Source: Anaerolineales bacterium (GTDB taxonomy: Bacteria > Chloroflexota > Anaerolineae > Anaerolineales > UBA4823). From it: a stretch of DNA of 64,000 bases. The position numbers and the translations under genes are program-made. Below, piece by piece: positions 8,605-15,525 of the stretch (positions are counted from its first letter, which is position 1; each line of letters begins with the position of its first letter). The notes beneath the pieces are model-generated. The model saw only the letters and a program-made list of their open reading frames with translations. It did not search any database and was not told the origin of the DNA. The stretch spans positions 306,357-370,356 of the forward strand of contig JANXBJ010000001.1 in the NCBI GenBank assembly GCA_025057645.1. Direction: 5' to 3'.

Positions 8605-10290
8605 CTATTCGATCGAGATAATGAAGTAGTAATGGGGTTGACCGCCATCTTGAACTTCAATCTCTTGCTCTGGATAGGCAAAGCGAATTTCGTCAGCGAT
8701 CTGATTGGCTTCCTGTTTGGTGAGGTCCTTTCCGTAGAACAGCGTAATCAGCTCGAAATGGTCCGCGTGGGCAACTTGCAATAGTTTGAGTGTCACCTGC
8801 GTAAGTGAGGGAGAAGAAGCGACCAGCCGACCGTTGTGGAGGGCAATAAATTCTCCTTCTTTTACGGCAACCCCATCGACTTCTACACTGCGGGTCGCTC
8901 GAGTAATTTCCCCTGTCTCAACTTGATGGATCGCCTCTTCCATCTCGTCCACGACTTGGTCGAAGTCTGCGTGAGGGGATAGACGCATCATCGCAGCTAA
9001 TCCTTGGGGTACCGAGCGAGTTGGGATGACTGCTACTTTCTTAACGGTCAATTCTTTTGCAGCTTCGGCGGTTCGGATAATGTTCTTGTTGTTTGGAAGG
9101 ATGACAATTTTGTCTGTGGGTAGATTTTCAAAGGCTGAAAGAATCTCCTGGGTGGACGGGTTCATCGTTTGTCCGCCGTGAACAATAGCAGCAACGCCAA
9201 GGCTAGCGAAAACCCGAGCAATACCCGGCCCAGGAGCGACAGCAACTGCGGCAATCTGGCCGGGTTCAACAGGGGCAAGAGTCAGTTGGGCGATATTGCT
9301 TCTTTCAGAGGTGTGCTCCATTTGGGCGGCTAGGTTTTCCATAGCCACTTTGGTAAAAGTCCCCACTCGCTTAATATACTCGATCGGTTCGTATTGGCGT
9401 CCCTCGGCAACGTGAATGTGAAGGCGGTAAATTCCGTCCCCTTCGCCTAGTTGAATCGAAGTTCCCATTTTTTCTAGATCATGATAGAAGGCCTCGATGT
9501 CCAGCTTGCCATGTGGGCGGAAATCGATAACCACCTCCACATCTTGCCCGGGTTCGATGTGCTCTATAGTGCGCTGTAAGTTCATGGAAGCGATCGGTAA
9601 AACCGTCGTTGTGGGTGAGTCGAGCGGTAACCCTTTTGCGTAGCGAAGCATTCCTTCAAGGATAAAGAAGAGCCCTTTGCCACCTGAGTCGACCACACCC
9701 GCTTCTCGAAGGATGGGTAACAGCTCGGGAGTGCGTTGCACCGAGTTATCTGCCGCAGCGACAATTCGTTCGAGGATCTCGAGCAAGTCGTGAGTTTCGT
9801 TGAGAGCGTTTTGTGCTGCAGAAGCGACGTCCTTAATCACGGTCAGGATAGTGCCCTCGACCGGCCGCACAACGCCTTTGTAAGCGGTATCCCGGGCCGA
9901 AGCCAATGCCTTGATAAGCGTGGGTGCGTCCAGGGTTTCGAGGTTATCTACGGCTCGAGCGAAGCCCCGCCAGATTTGGGAAAGGATTACCCCTGAATTC
10001 CCGCGCGCTCCCATGAGAGAACCATGGGCGATCGCATGACAAACTTTTCCGAAGTTGTTTTCGTTCCCATTAGCAACCTCATCAAATGCAGCTTGCATCG
10101 TCAGGACCATGTTTGTGCCGGTGTCTCCATCTGGCACCGGAAAGACATTGAGGGAATTGACGATTTGTTGATTGGTGCGCAGCCAGGTCAACCCTGCTTC
10201 TACTAAGTTGCGTAACACTTCTCCGTTAACTGCGCTAGCGGGTTGAAAGTGCTGTTGCGAAGGTGTGCCTTTTGGTTGATGTGAGCTCAT
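8605..10290 (-). CDS. fakA: Fatty acid kinase, DAK2/DhaL domain protein
   Basis: A 561-residue protein of the YloV/FakA family, the ATP-dependent kinase that phosphorylates fatty acids held by FakB (DegV) proteins. The N-terminal DhaL-type nucleotide domain carries NVFPVPDGDTGTNM at residues 48-61 with Mg-binding aspartates and GARGNSGVILSQIWRG near 94-109. The C-terminal half holds the FakB-interacting region. It is followed by two DegV-like ORFs and preceded by an Asp23-type gene, the same order seen around yloU-yloV in Firmicutes. Length is normal. Confidence 0.93.
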   Translation of the reverse strand: MSSHQPKGTPSQQHFQPASAVNGEVLRNLVEAGLTWLRTNQQIVNSLNVFPVPDGDTGTNMVLTMQAAFDEVANGNENNFGKVCHAIAHGSLMGARGNSGVILSQIWRGFARAVDNLETLDAPTLIKALASARDTAYKGVVRPVEGTILTVIKDVASAAQNALNETHDLLEILERIVAAADNSVQRTPELLPILREAGVVDSGGKGLFFILEGMLRYAKGLPLDSPTTTVLPIASMNLQRTIEHIEPGQDVEVVIDFRPHGKLDIEAFYHDLEKMGTSIQLGEGDGIYRLHIHVAEGRQYEPIEYIKRVGTFTKVAMENLAAQMEHTSERSNIAQLTLAPVEPGQIAAVAVAPGPGIARVFASLGVAAIVHGGQTMNPSTQEILSAFENLPTDKIVILPNNKNIIRTAEAAKELTVKKVAVIPTRSVPQGLAAMMRLSPHADFDQVVDEMEEAIHQVETGEITRATRSVEVDGVAVKEGEFIALHNGRLVASSPSLTQVTLKLLQVAHADHFELITLFYGKDLTKQEANQIADEIRFAYPEQEIEVQDGGQPHYYFIISIE

Positions 10291-10329
10291 ACCTGCTCCT
10301 CTAATTCTCGTCGTATCCGTCCTGCGCTC

Positions 10330-10686
10330 TTAATCTTCATCGCTGATACGTAGGCCGCGGACATGGACGTTGACACAAGCAACCGGCAGCCCTAGAGCTT
10401 TTTCCACCTGGTAGCGCACGGCATCTCTGACACTTGAAGCAACGGCGGAAATTCGGGTCCCATACTCTACGATGATATAAATGTCAATGTGGATTTCGAC
10501 TCCGTCGTAGCTTACTTCCACCCCGTGGAGCGGGTCCTTGGCCAACTTGTGGCTGACGCCGTTGAAAAAATTCTTGTGTGCGAGACCCACTACACCATAA
10601 GACTGCAATGCAGCCTGGTAAGCAATGGTGGCGATCACACGGGGGGACACATAGATTGTACCTAAGGGGAGGACTTCTTTTGTCAT
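10330..10686 (-). CDS. Asp23/Gls24 family protein (YloU-like)
   Basis: A 118-residue alkaline-shock (Asp23) family protein. It contains the typical GTIYVSPRVIATIAYQAAL start and a VEIHIDIYIIVEYGTRI strand region followed by a helix ending VNVHVRGLRI. Family members are cytoplasmic or membrane-associated stress proteins. The single-copy type next to fakA and opposite rpmB is the YloU branch, whose exact role is unsettled. The ATG at 10686 is the natural start. The gene is read away from rpmB across a 104-base divergent intergenic region. Confidence 0.85.
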   Translation of the reverse strand: MTKEVLPLGTIYVSPRVIATIAYQAALQSYGVVGLAHKNFFNGVSHKLAKDPLHGVEVSYDGVEIHIDIYIIVEYGTRISAVASSVRDAVRYQVEKALGLPVACVNVHVRGLRISDED

Positions 10687-10717
10687 AGGCTACCTCTGGC
10701 TATATTAACCGTCAAAC

Positions 10718-10746
10718 TTGTCAAAGGATGCGAATTATGGTAAACT
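10718..10746 (+). promoter_or_regulatory. Sigma70-type promoter for rpmB
   Basis: TTGTCA at 10718-10723, a 17-base spacer, then TAAACT at 10741-10746. A start about seven bases on gives a leader of roughly 38 bases before the rpmB ATG, which has a Shine-Dalgarno GAGGAAG. Confidence 0.6.
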
Positions 10747-10790
10747 CGAGCCATCCCGTGAGAGATTCGTTTGAGAGAGGAAGTGATCAT

Positions 10791-10973
10791 ATGGCTATAT
10801 GTGAGCACTGTGGCAAGAAGACGGTCTTTGGGAAAAATCGTCCCTGGTCGAAGAAAGCGACGAATCGCACCTTTCGCCCGAATCTTCAGGTAGTGAGTCT
10901 CTATGTAGAAGGGAAAAAGGTACGGAAAGTTTTGTGTGCCAAATGCATTCGGACCTTGGCCAAGAGTGATTAA
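10791..10973 (+). CDS. rpmB: 50S ribosomal protein L28, zinc-binding (C+) form
   Basis: A 60-residue ribosomal protein L28. The start MAICEHCGKKTVFGKN and the central KKATNRTFRPNLQ block are diagnostic. CEHC near the N-terminus and CAKC near the C-terminus make a four-cysteine zinc site, so this is the C+ type. The frame is open for 21 further codons upstream, but the family begins here and GAGGAAG precedes this ATG. It is divergent from the Asp23/fakA cluster and ends in a strong intrinsic terminator. Confidence 0.96.
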   Translation: MAICEHCGKKTVFGKNRPWSKKATNRTFRPNLQVVSLYVEGKKVRKVLCAKCIRTLAKSD

Positions 10974-11018
10974 ATCTTTCATTGCGTGTGTCTTTCTCGT
11001 CGTAAGGCTAGCTCAGGG

Positions 11019-11047
11019 ATCACGGCGACCGCCGTGATTTTTATTTT
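11019..11047 (+). terminator. Intrinsic terminator after rpmB
   Basis: An 8-bp stem ATCACGGC / GCCGTGAT with a four-base loop (GACC) is followed directly by TTTTATTTT. It lies 45 bases after the rpmB stop. Confidence 0.88.
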
Positions 11048-11118
11048 CCAACCGGGCGAAGCGGCGAGATCTCGAGCTAGGCCTTTGCTAGGCCATCGGT
11101 CTCGGGAGTTGAGTTCAA

Positions 11119-12216
11119 CTATTGGTATAAGAAAAAGACCCAAATCCATAGGGGAACTAATCCTCCGACAGCCAAAACGGCAATAAGCCCTAAGAAAATC
11201 GTGAGCCAATCGATTTCATCTGAAGGAGTCTCTGGTAGAACAGGGCTCTGAAGGGATAAGGGCATTTGGTGTGATCCATCGAGTTCCGAAGCCAAAAGGG
11301 GCATCGAGGAAGGGGGAGGAGGACGCTGAGTGAGAGCAACAGAAGGCTCTTTGCGCATGGACTCGGTTGAAGATGGAGTGGTTTTTTCGTAAAGTTCATT
11401 CTGCACATGAATAAGGATGCGCCCGAGCTGGTCTGCGGTGCGATAGCGTGCAGAAGGTTCTTTGGAAAGCACTTTGAGGATCACCAACTCAAGTGAGGGA
11501 GGAATAGAGGGGTTGTAGCGGCTAGGAGGTGGCGGAGGGTCTTCACGGTGCATTCGGGCCAGTTCTTCGGCGCTCGAAGACTGAAAGGGGAGTTGACCGG
11601 TAAGCATCTCATAGGCAACTACGCCTAGGGAATAGACGTCAGAGGCGGGGGAAGGGGCAAGCCCCGCAGCCTGCTCAGGCGAGAAGTATTGGGGTGACCC
11701 CCAAATAACCTCGCTTTTTTCTTCGGGGTGGATCGAGGCCAAAGCGCGGGCGATGCCAAAGTCAGTGACCTTGAGGCGTCTATCGGGAGTGAGAAGAAAG
11801 TTTTGGGGCTTAATGTCGCAGTGGACAATTCCGGCGCGGTGCGCATAGCCAACCCCAGCGCAGGCTTGAATCATTAAGCTCAAAGTCTCGCGAACGGAAA
11901 AGTGCCCCTTGCCTTTCAAGTAACTCTTTAGGTCTGTTCCGGGGACATATTCCATCACAATATATAATTGTCCTTTGTCGTAGCCAAAATCATGAACGGT
12001 TACGATATTGGGGTGAGAAAGATTAGCTGCTGCTCGGGCCTCTTGGTGAAACCGTTCCCGGAAAGCTGAGTCTGAGGAGTAGGTCTCGCGCAGAAGTTTG
12101 ATAGCTACGTAGCGTTCCAGCCGTTGGTCGTAGGCACGGTAGACTATTGCCATTCCCCCTATGCCTAGACGTTCAAGAAGTTGATAGCGCTCACTTAGAA
12201 TAGTTTCTCTGGACAT
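11119..12216 (-). CDS. Membrane-anchored Ser/Thr protein kinase, non-RD
   Basis: A 365-residue Hanks-type kinase. The glycine loop GIGGMAIVY is at 18-26, the catalytic lysine is Lys40 (AIK), the catalytic aspartate Asp134 lies in HCDIKPQN, and the DFG triad is at 152-154. The arginine that normally precedes the catalytic aspartate is cysteine (HCD), so activation-loop control may differ from RD kinases. A Pro/Ser-rich linker of about 60 residues leads to one C-terminal transmembrane segment (about 338-363) with almost no external domain. It is divergent from the SH3-type gene and about 3.3 kb from a PP2C phosphatase. Confidence 0.93.
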   Translation of the reverse strand: MSRETILSERYQLLERLGIGGMAIVYRAYDQRLERYVAIKLLRETYSSDSAFRERFHQEARAAANLSHPNIVTVHDFGYDKGQLYIVMEYVPGTDLKSYLKGKGHFSVRETLSLMIQACAGVGYAHRAGIVHCDIKPQNFLLTPDRRLKVTDFGIARALASIHPEEKSEVIWGSPQYFSPEQAAGLAPSPASDVYSLGVVAYEMLTGQLPFQSSSAEELARMHREDPPPPPSRYNPSIPPSLELVILKVLSKEPSARYRTADQLGRILIHVQNELYEKTTPSSTESMRKEPSVALTQRPPPPSSMPLLASELDGSHQMPLSLQSPVLPETPSDEIDWLTIFLGLIAVLAVGGLVPLWIWVFFLYQ

Positions 12217-12284
12217 CTCTGATAAAATTCCCTATTCCCAATTTTAACATGATGCTATCTTCATAAGATGGTGGAAGAGCAGAA

Positions 12285-12764
12285 ATGGTGAATCCTAAGT
12301 CTTACATTGGTCTACTTGGGGCTCTTGTCCTCGCTGGGTGTTTGGGGGTGAGTCTGGTGCTCGTTGCACGGAGGGCACAGCTTTCTCAGGCGAGCCTCTT
12401 CCCGACTGCAATTGTTGAGATAACTCTTGCTCCGACGTTGACCCCCTTGCCTCCCCTAATAACCTCTCCGACTCCGCAGTATAGGGAGGAGACTGTAGGA
12501 GGATCTCCTCCAACTGAGCAGATTCGTTTAGGGGATACGGTTCGGATTTACGGCACTCAAGGAAAAGGACTACGTCTGAGAGCAGCGCCGGGTTTGGAAA
12601 GTGAAATCCGCTTTCTCGCTTTTGAAGGTGAGGTATATAGGGTGGAAGACGGCCCGCGTGAGGCTTCTGGATATATCTGGTGGTACTTGGTAGCGCCCTA
12701 TGATGAAGAGATCAAGGGGTGGGCGGTGGAAAATTACCTCCGTGTGATCGAAGACGGGAATTGA
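12285..12764 (+). CDS. Secreted or anchored SH3-type protein
   Basis: A 159-residue protein with an N-terminal membrane segment (about residues 7-27), a Thr/Pro-rich linker (about 40-65) and a C-terminal bacterial SH3-like domain from about 80 (GLRLRAAPGLESEIRFL to the WWYLVAPYDEEIKGW segment). LVLAGC at 15-20 resembles a lipobox but hydrophobic residues continue past it, so a simple anchor is equally likely. SH3b domains often bind cell-wall or extracellular ligands. Divergent placement 68 bases from the kinase start suggests shared control, but this is inference. Confidence 0.7.
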   Translation: MVNPKSYIGLLGALVLAGCLGVSLVLVARRAQLSQASLFPTAIVEITLAPTLTPLPPLITSPTPQYREETVGGSPPTEQIRLGDTVRIYGTQGKGLRLRAAPGLESEIRFLAFEGEVYRVEDGPREASGYIWWYLVAPYDEEIKGWAVENYLRVIEDGN

Positions 12765-12789
12765 CCGGCCCGTCCGAGTTTTCTGATCA

Positions 12790-12870
12790 AAGACACGGGT
12801 AGGAAAGCCCAGGCCAGAAGCGAGATGGTGCACAAAGTGATCGTGCTCACTTTGAGCCTACCCGTGTCTT
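12790..12870. repeat. Nested inverted repeat between convergent genes
   Basis: A perfect 14-bp inverted repeat (AAGACACGGGTAGG at 12790-12803, its complement at 12857-12870) encloses a second 8-bp stem (CAAAGTGA at 12833-12840, TCACTTTG at 12847-12854). It lies between the SH3-type gene and the NarL-type regulator, both of which end here. It probably acts as a terminator for one or both, though the nearest T-run (TTTTGTTT) is ten bases past the outer stem. Confidence 0.75.
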
Positions 12871-12896
12871 GAACTGCTGGTTTTGTTTCGAGCCCG

Positions 12897-13550
12897 TTAT
12901 AAATAGTCGCGTAAATTGTGCTCCACAGCGTAGGCAGCCGCCTCTGCGCGGTTGCTTACCCCTAACTTAGATAGAATGCTGGAAACGTAATTTCTCACCG
13001 TTCCTTCGCCCAAGAAAAGGGCTTTAGCAATCTCTCGATTGGTTTTTCCTTCAGAGACCAGAAGGAGGACGTGACGTTCTTGTTGAGTAAGCGCGGAGAA
13101 TGCAGAGGCTTCTTCTTCCTTAGCCGCCTTGCGCACTTCTTGGAAGATGCGTTGAGTCACGGCGGGATCTAACAGAGCCTCGCCTCGCCCTACTGCTTCA
13201 ATAGCGCGAACGAGGTCTTCGCCGCCGATTTGCTTGAGCACATATCCAGACGCTCCGGCCCGAATAGCCGAGAAGAGCATTTCATCCTCTGCATATGAAG
13301 TCAGCATAATCACCTTAGTGTTTGGATATTTTTCGCAAATTTCTTCGCAGGCTTCGATTCCGGAGCCTCCCGGCAAGCGGATATCCATAACAACCACGTC
13401 GGGTGCATAAGCGGCTACTCGCTCAATGGCCTCGCGCGCAGTACTGGCTTCAGCCACCACTTCAAAGTTGGGATGCCGCTCGAGCAAAGCTTTTAGACCC
13501 AAGCGGACCACTTCGTGATCGTCTACCAGTAAAATTCTTTGTCTAGCCAT
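12897..13550 (-). CDS. NarL/LuxR-family response regulator
   Basis: A 217-residue two-component regulator. The receiver domain (about 1-125) has the acidic pocket in VDDHE, the phosphoacceptor aspartate in VVMDIRLPG (about residue 56) and the lysine in YVLKQ. The C-terminal LuxR-type HTH (about 150-212) has [22 protein letters not shown]. This layout matches DevR/LiaR proteins. No histidine kinase is adjacent, so it is an orphan; cross-talk with the nearby Ser/Thr kinases is conceivable but not shown. The next regulator gene lies 23 bases upstream on the same strand. Confidence 0.93.
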   Translation of the reverse strand: MARQRILLVDDHEVVRLGLKALLERHPNFEVVAEASTAREAIERVAAYAPDVVVMDIRLPGGSGIEACEEICEKYPNTKVIMLTSYAEDEMLFSAIRAGASGYVLKQIGGEDLVRAIEAVGRGEALLDPAVTQRIFQEVRKAAKEEEASAFSALTQQERHVLLLVSEGKTNREIAKALFLGEGTVRNYVSSILSKLGVSNRAEAAAYAVEHNLRDYL

Positions 13551-13573
13551 TTCACCTTCCTCCTTTGTGATTG

Positions 13574-14359
13574 TTATGCGCTTTTACTTGCCTGTTTGTC
13601 TGCCTCCTGAGGATTGGTTGGATTGGCTTTTGCGGCCTCTTCTTTTTGACGTCGAAAGTCGACAAATCGGTATCCTACGCCTCTTTCGGTGAGGATGTAT
13701 TGGGGGTTAGCAGGGTCTTTTTCAATCTTTTTGCGCAGGTAGTTTATATACAACCGAACGTAGTGGGGTTCGTCACGATATTCGTAGCCCCAAACCTTGG
13801 TTAGCAGTTGGTCATGAGTGACTACCCATCCAGCGTTTTGTACCAAATGGTAAAGTAAGCGGTATTCTGTTGGACGGAGTTGAACCAATTGCCCATCTAC
13901 CCAAACTTCACGCCGGCCGAAGTCAAGTTTCAAGCGGTCGTCGACTTCAATCACCCCATGGGCGCCCGGGGTGGCCATTTCCACGCGTCTTAGAACTGCC
14001 CGCACGCGGCTGACTAACTCGCGGGGGCTGAAGGGTTTGGTGATATAGTCATCTGCGCCTAGCTCGAGTCCGCGCACGCGATCGTCTTCTTCACCCTTTG
14101 CTGTGAGCATAATCACAGGCACCGAACTGGTTTCGCGAATAATACGTAGAACTTCAAAGCCATCGAGATCGGGCAACATTACGTCTAGGAGTACCAAGTC
14201 CGGTAGAAGCGTGCGCACTTTGTCAATCGCCTGCATCCCTCGGTAAGCCTCACTCACTTTAAAGCCATCGTGTTCTAGGTTCAGGCGGACAAAGCGCACC
14301 ATGCGTTCCTCATCGTCTACGACTAGGATATGTCGATTGGTCAGACGGACTTCTTCCAT
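13574..14359 (-). CDS. OmpR/PhoB-family response regulator
   Basis: A 261-residue regulator with a receiver domain (VVDDEE, phosphoacceptor in [13 protein letters not shown], lysine in YITKPF) and a winged-helix DNA-binding domain ([20 protein letters not shown], then [10 protein letters not shown]). The ending after the winged helix is a charged, Ala/Lys-rich tail of about 25 residues. It most resembles KdpE/RegX3-type proteins, but no kdp or pst genes or sensor kinase are present. It is probably co-transcribed with the NarL-type regulator downstream. Confidence 0.93.
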   Translation of the reverse strand: MEEVRLTNRHILVVDDEERMVRFVRLNLEHDGFKVSEAYRGMQAIDKVRTLLPDLVLLDVMLPDLDGFEVLRIIRETSSVPVIMLTAKGEEDDRVRGLELGADDYITKPFSPRELVSRVRAVLRRVEMATPGAHGVIEVDDRLKLDFGRREVWVDGQLVQLRPTEYRLLYHLVQNAGWVVTHDQLLTKVWGYEYRDEPHYVRLYINYLRKKIEKDPANPQYILTERGVGYRFVDFRRQKEEAAKANPTNPQEADKQASKSA

Positions 14360-14377
14360 GGGTTTTGTGATCCTTTT

Positions 14378-14623
14378 CTATTCTCTGACGAATCCGATGA
14401 TCTCTTCCTCTTCTTCATGCGGAGTGAGGACTTCGATAAAACTGATGCGATGAATTGGGAAGATAGCTATCATAGATTCACGGTCAATGTAGGGCACCTC
14501 TTTGCCATCTCTTTGTCGAGGTTCGTGAAGCACAATTAAGTTATCGGTGGGTTGGGGAAGTCTTTCGACTTCGCCAACGACCGGCTCAGCATTGGTGATG
14601 TGGACAATTAGTGTGTAACTCAT
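14378..14623 (-). CDS. Small conserved-looking protein, function unknown
   Basis: An 81-residue soluble protein starting MSYTLIVHITNAEPVVGEVE, predicted mostly beta with a final acidic stretch (HEEEEEIIGFV). I do not recognise the family. An upstream TTG at 14647 overlaps the PP2C stop, but the ATG at 14623 follows AAAGGGA and is preferred. It lies between the PP2C gene and the OmpR-type regulator on the same strand, 21 bases after the former and 18 bases before the latter, so it probably belongs to the same transcript. Its size and position suggest an accessory of the signalling genes (inference). Confidence 0.65.
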   Translation of the reverse strand: MSYTLIVHITNAEPVVGEVERLPQPTDNLIVLHEPRQRDGKEVPYIDRESMIAIFPIHRISFIEVLTPHEEEEEIIGFVRE

Positions 14624-14643
14624 GGTTTTCCCTTTGCAGGTCC

Positions 14644-15516
14644 TCAACCAAATTTTACCAGAATTACCGAAATATTATCAGGACCACCGCCCTCGTTAGC
14701 TAGTTGGACCAGTTGGTGGCATGCCTCTTGTAAGCGTGGATAGGCATAAATGGTTTGTGCAATTTTTTCTTCGGGAACTACACTCCATAAACCATCTGAG
14801 CAGAGAAGCAAGTATCCCGCCGAGGGAAGAGGTAAAGAGAAAATATCGGCTTCGTTGGGGTCTGTTTGGCCCAGAGCACGGTAAAGAACGTTGCGTTGGG
14901 GATGATTTTGGGCCTCTCTCTCAGAGATTTGGCCTAATTCTACCAGGCGCTTGACCAGCGAATGATCGCGAGTGTGGAGTCTCATTTCCCCATCCGGAGT
15001 AATCGAGTAGGCGCGACTATCTCCAACGTGAGCGATGGTCAAGGTATTGCCGAAGACAAGGCAGCAAGTCAGAGTTGTCCCCCCACCATTTGCCTTTTGA
15101 AGGACCTCTTGATGGGCAGCGATCAGAGCTTCTCTGAAAATCGCCGTCAGCGAGTTCGGGGGTTGAAGACCCGATGGTTCAAGGTGGGGGAGGAACACAT
15201 GCTCGAGCAGAGTCGCAGCGACGCGATTTACTGCGACTTTGGATGCCACTTCACCATGGAGGTGCCCTCCCATTCCATCGGCAACAGCATAGATTCCCAT
15301 ACTGCGTGCGCTCTCTTGAAATGCGTAGGAGATTTCTAGGGTGAGGACTGCATCCTCGTTATATTCGCGTTCCAGGCCATTAGATTGTGCAAAGGCTGAC
15401 TCTAACCCCGGTGAGAGCAAGTTTTTCACTAGCCTAGCCACCGGTTGGGTTTTCTGGGAATCAGAAGAGGTTTTTCTTCTTGATGGTTGTGGGAAGAATC
15501 TTCTCACAATTCTCAC
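14644..15516 (-). CDS. PP2C-family Ser/Thr protein phosphatase
   Basis: A 290-residue PPM/PP2C phosphatase. The metal-binding motifs are in order: a conserved RxxNED-type start (LEREYNEDA), VADGMGGH, TIAHVGDSRAY, LLCSDGLWSVV and GGPDNISVILV. There is no transmembrane segment; the first 40 residues are basic and Ser-rich. It would reverse phosphorylation by the neighbouring kinases. Its start is nine bases from the end of the propeller-kinase gene, so the two are very likely co-transcribed, a classic kinase/phosphatase pair. Confidence 0.95.
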   Translation of the reverse strand: MRIVRRFFPQPSRRKTSSDSQKTQPVARLVKNLLSPGLESAFAQSNGLEREYNEDAVLTLEISYAFQESARSMGIYAVADGMGGHLHGEVASKVAVNRVAATLLEHVFLPHLEPSGLQPPNSLTAIFREALIAAHQEVLQKANGGGTTLTCCLVFGNTLTIAHVGDSRAYSITPDGEMRLHTRDHSLVKRLVELGQISEREAQNHPQRNVLYRALGQTDPNEADIFSLPLPSAGYLLLCSDGLWSVVPEEKIAQTIYAYPRLQEACHQLVQLANEGGGPDNISVILVKFG

Positions 15517-15525
15517 GCTCCGCAG

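Noticed and set aside
10979-11209. 76-codon minus-strand ORF between rpmB and the kinase
   Set aside because: It covers the rpmB terminator and the 3' end of the kinase gene; no supporting motif.
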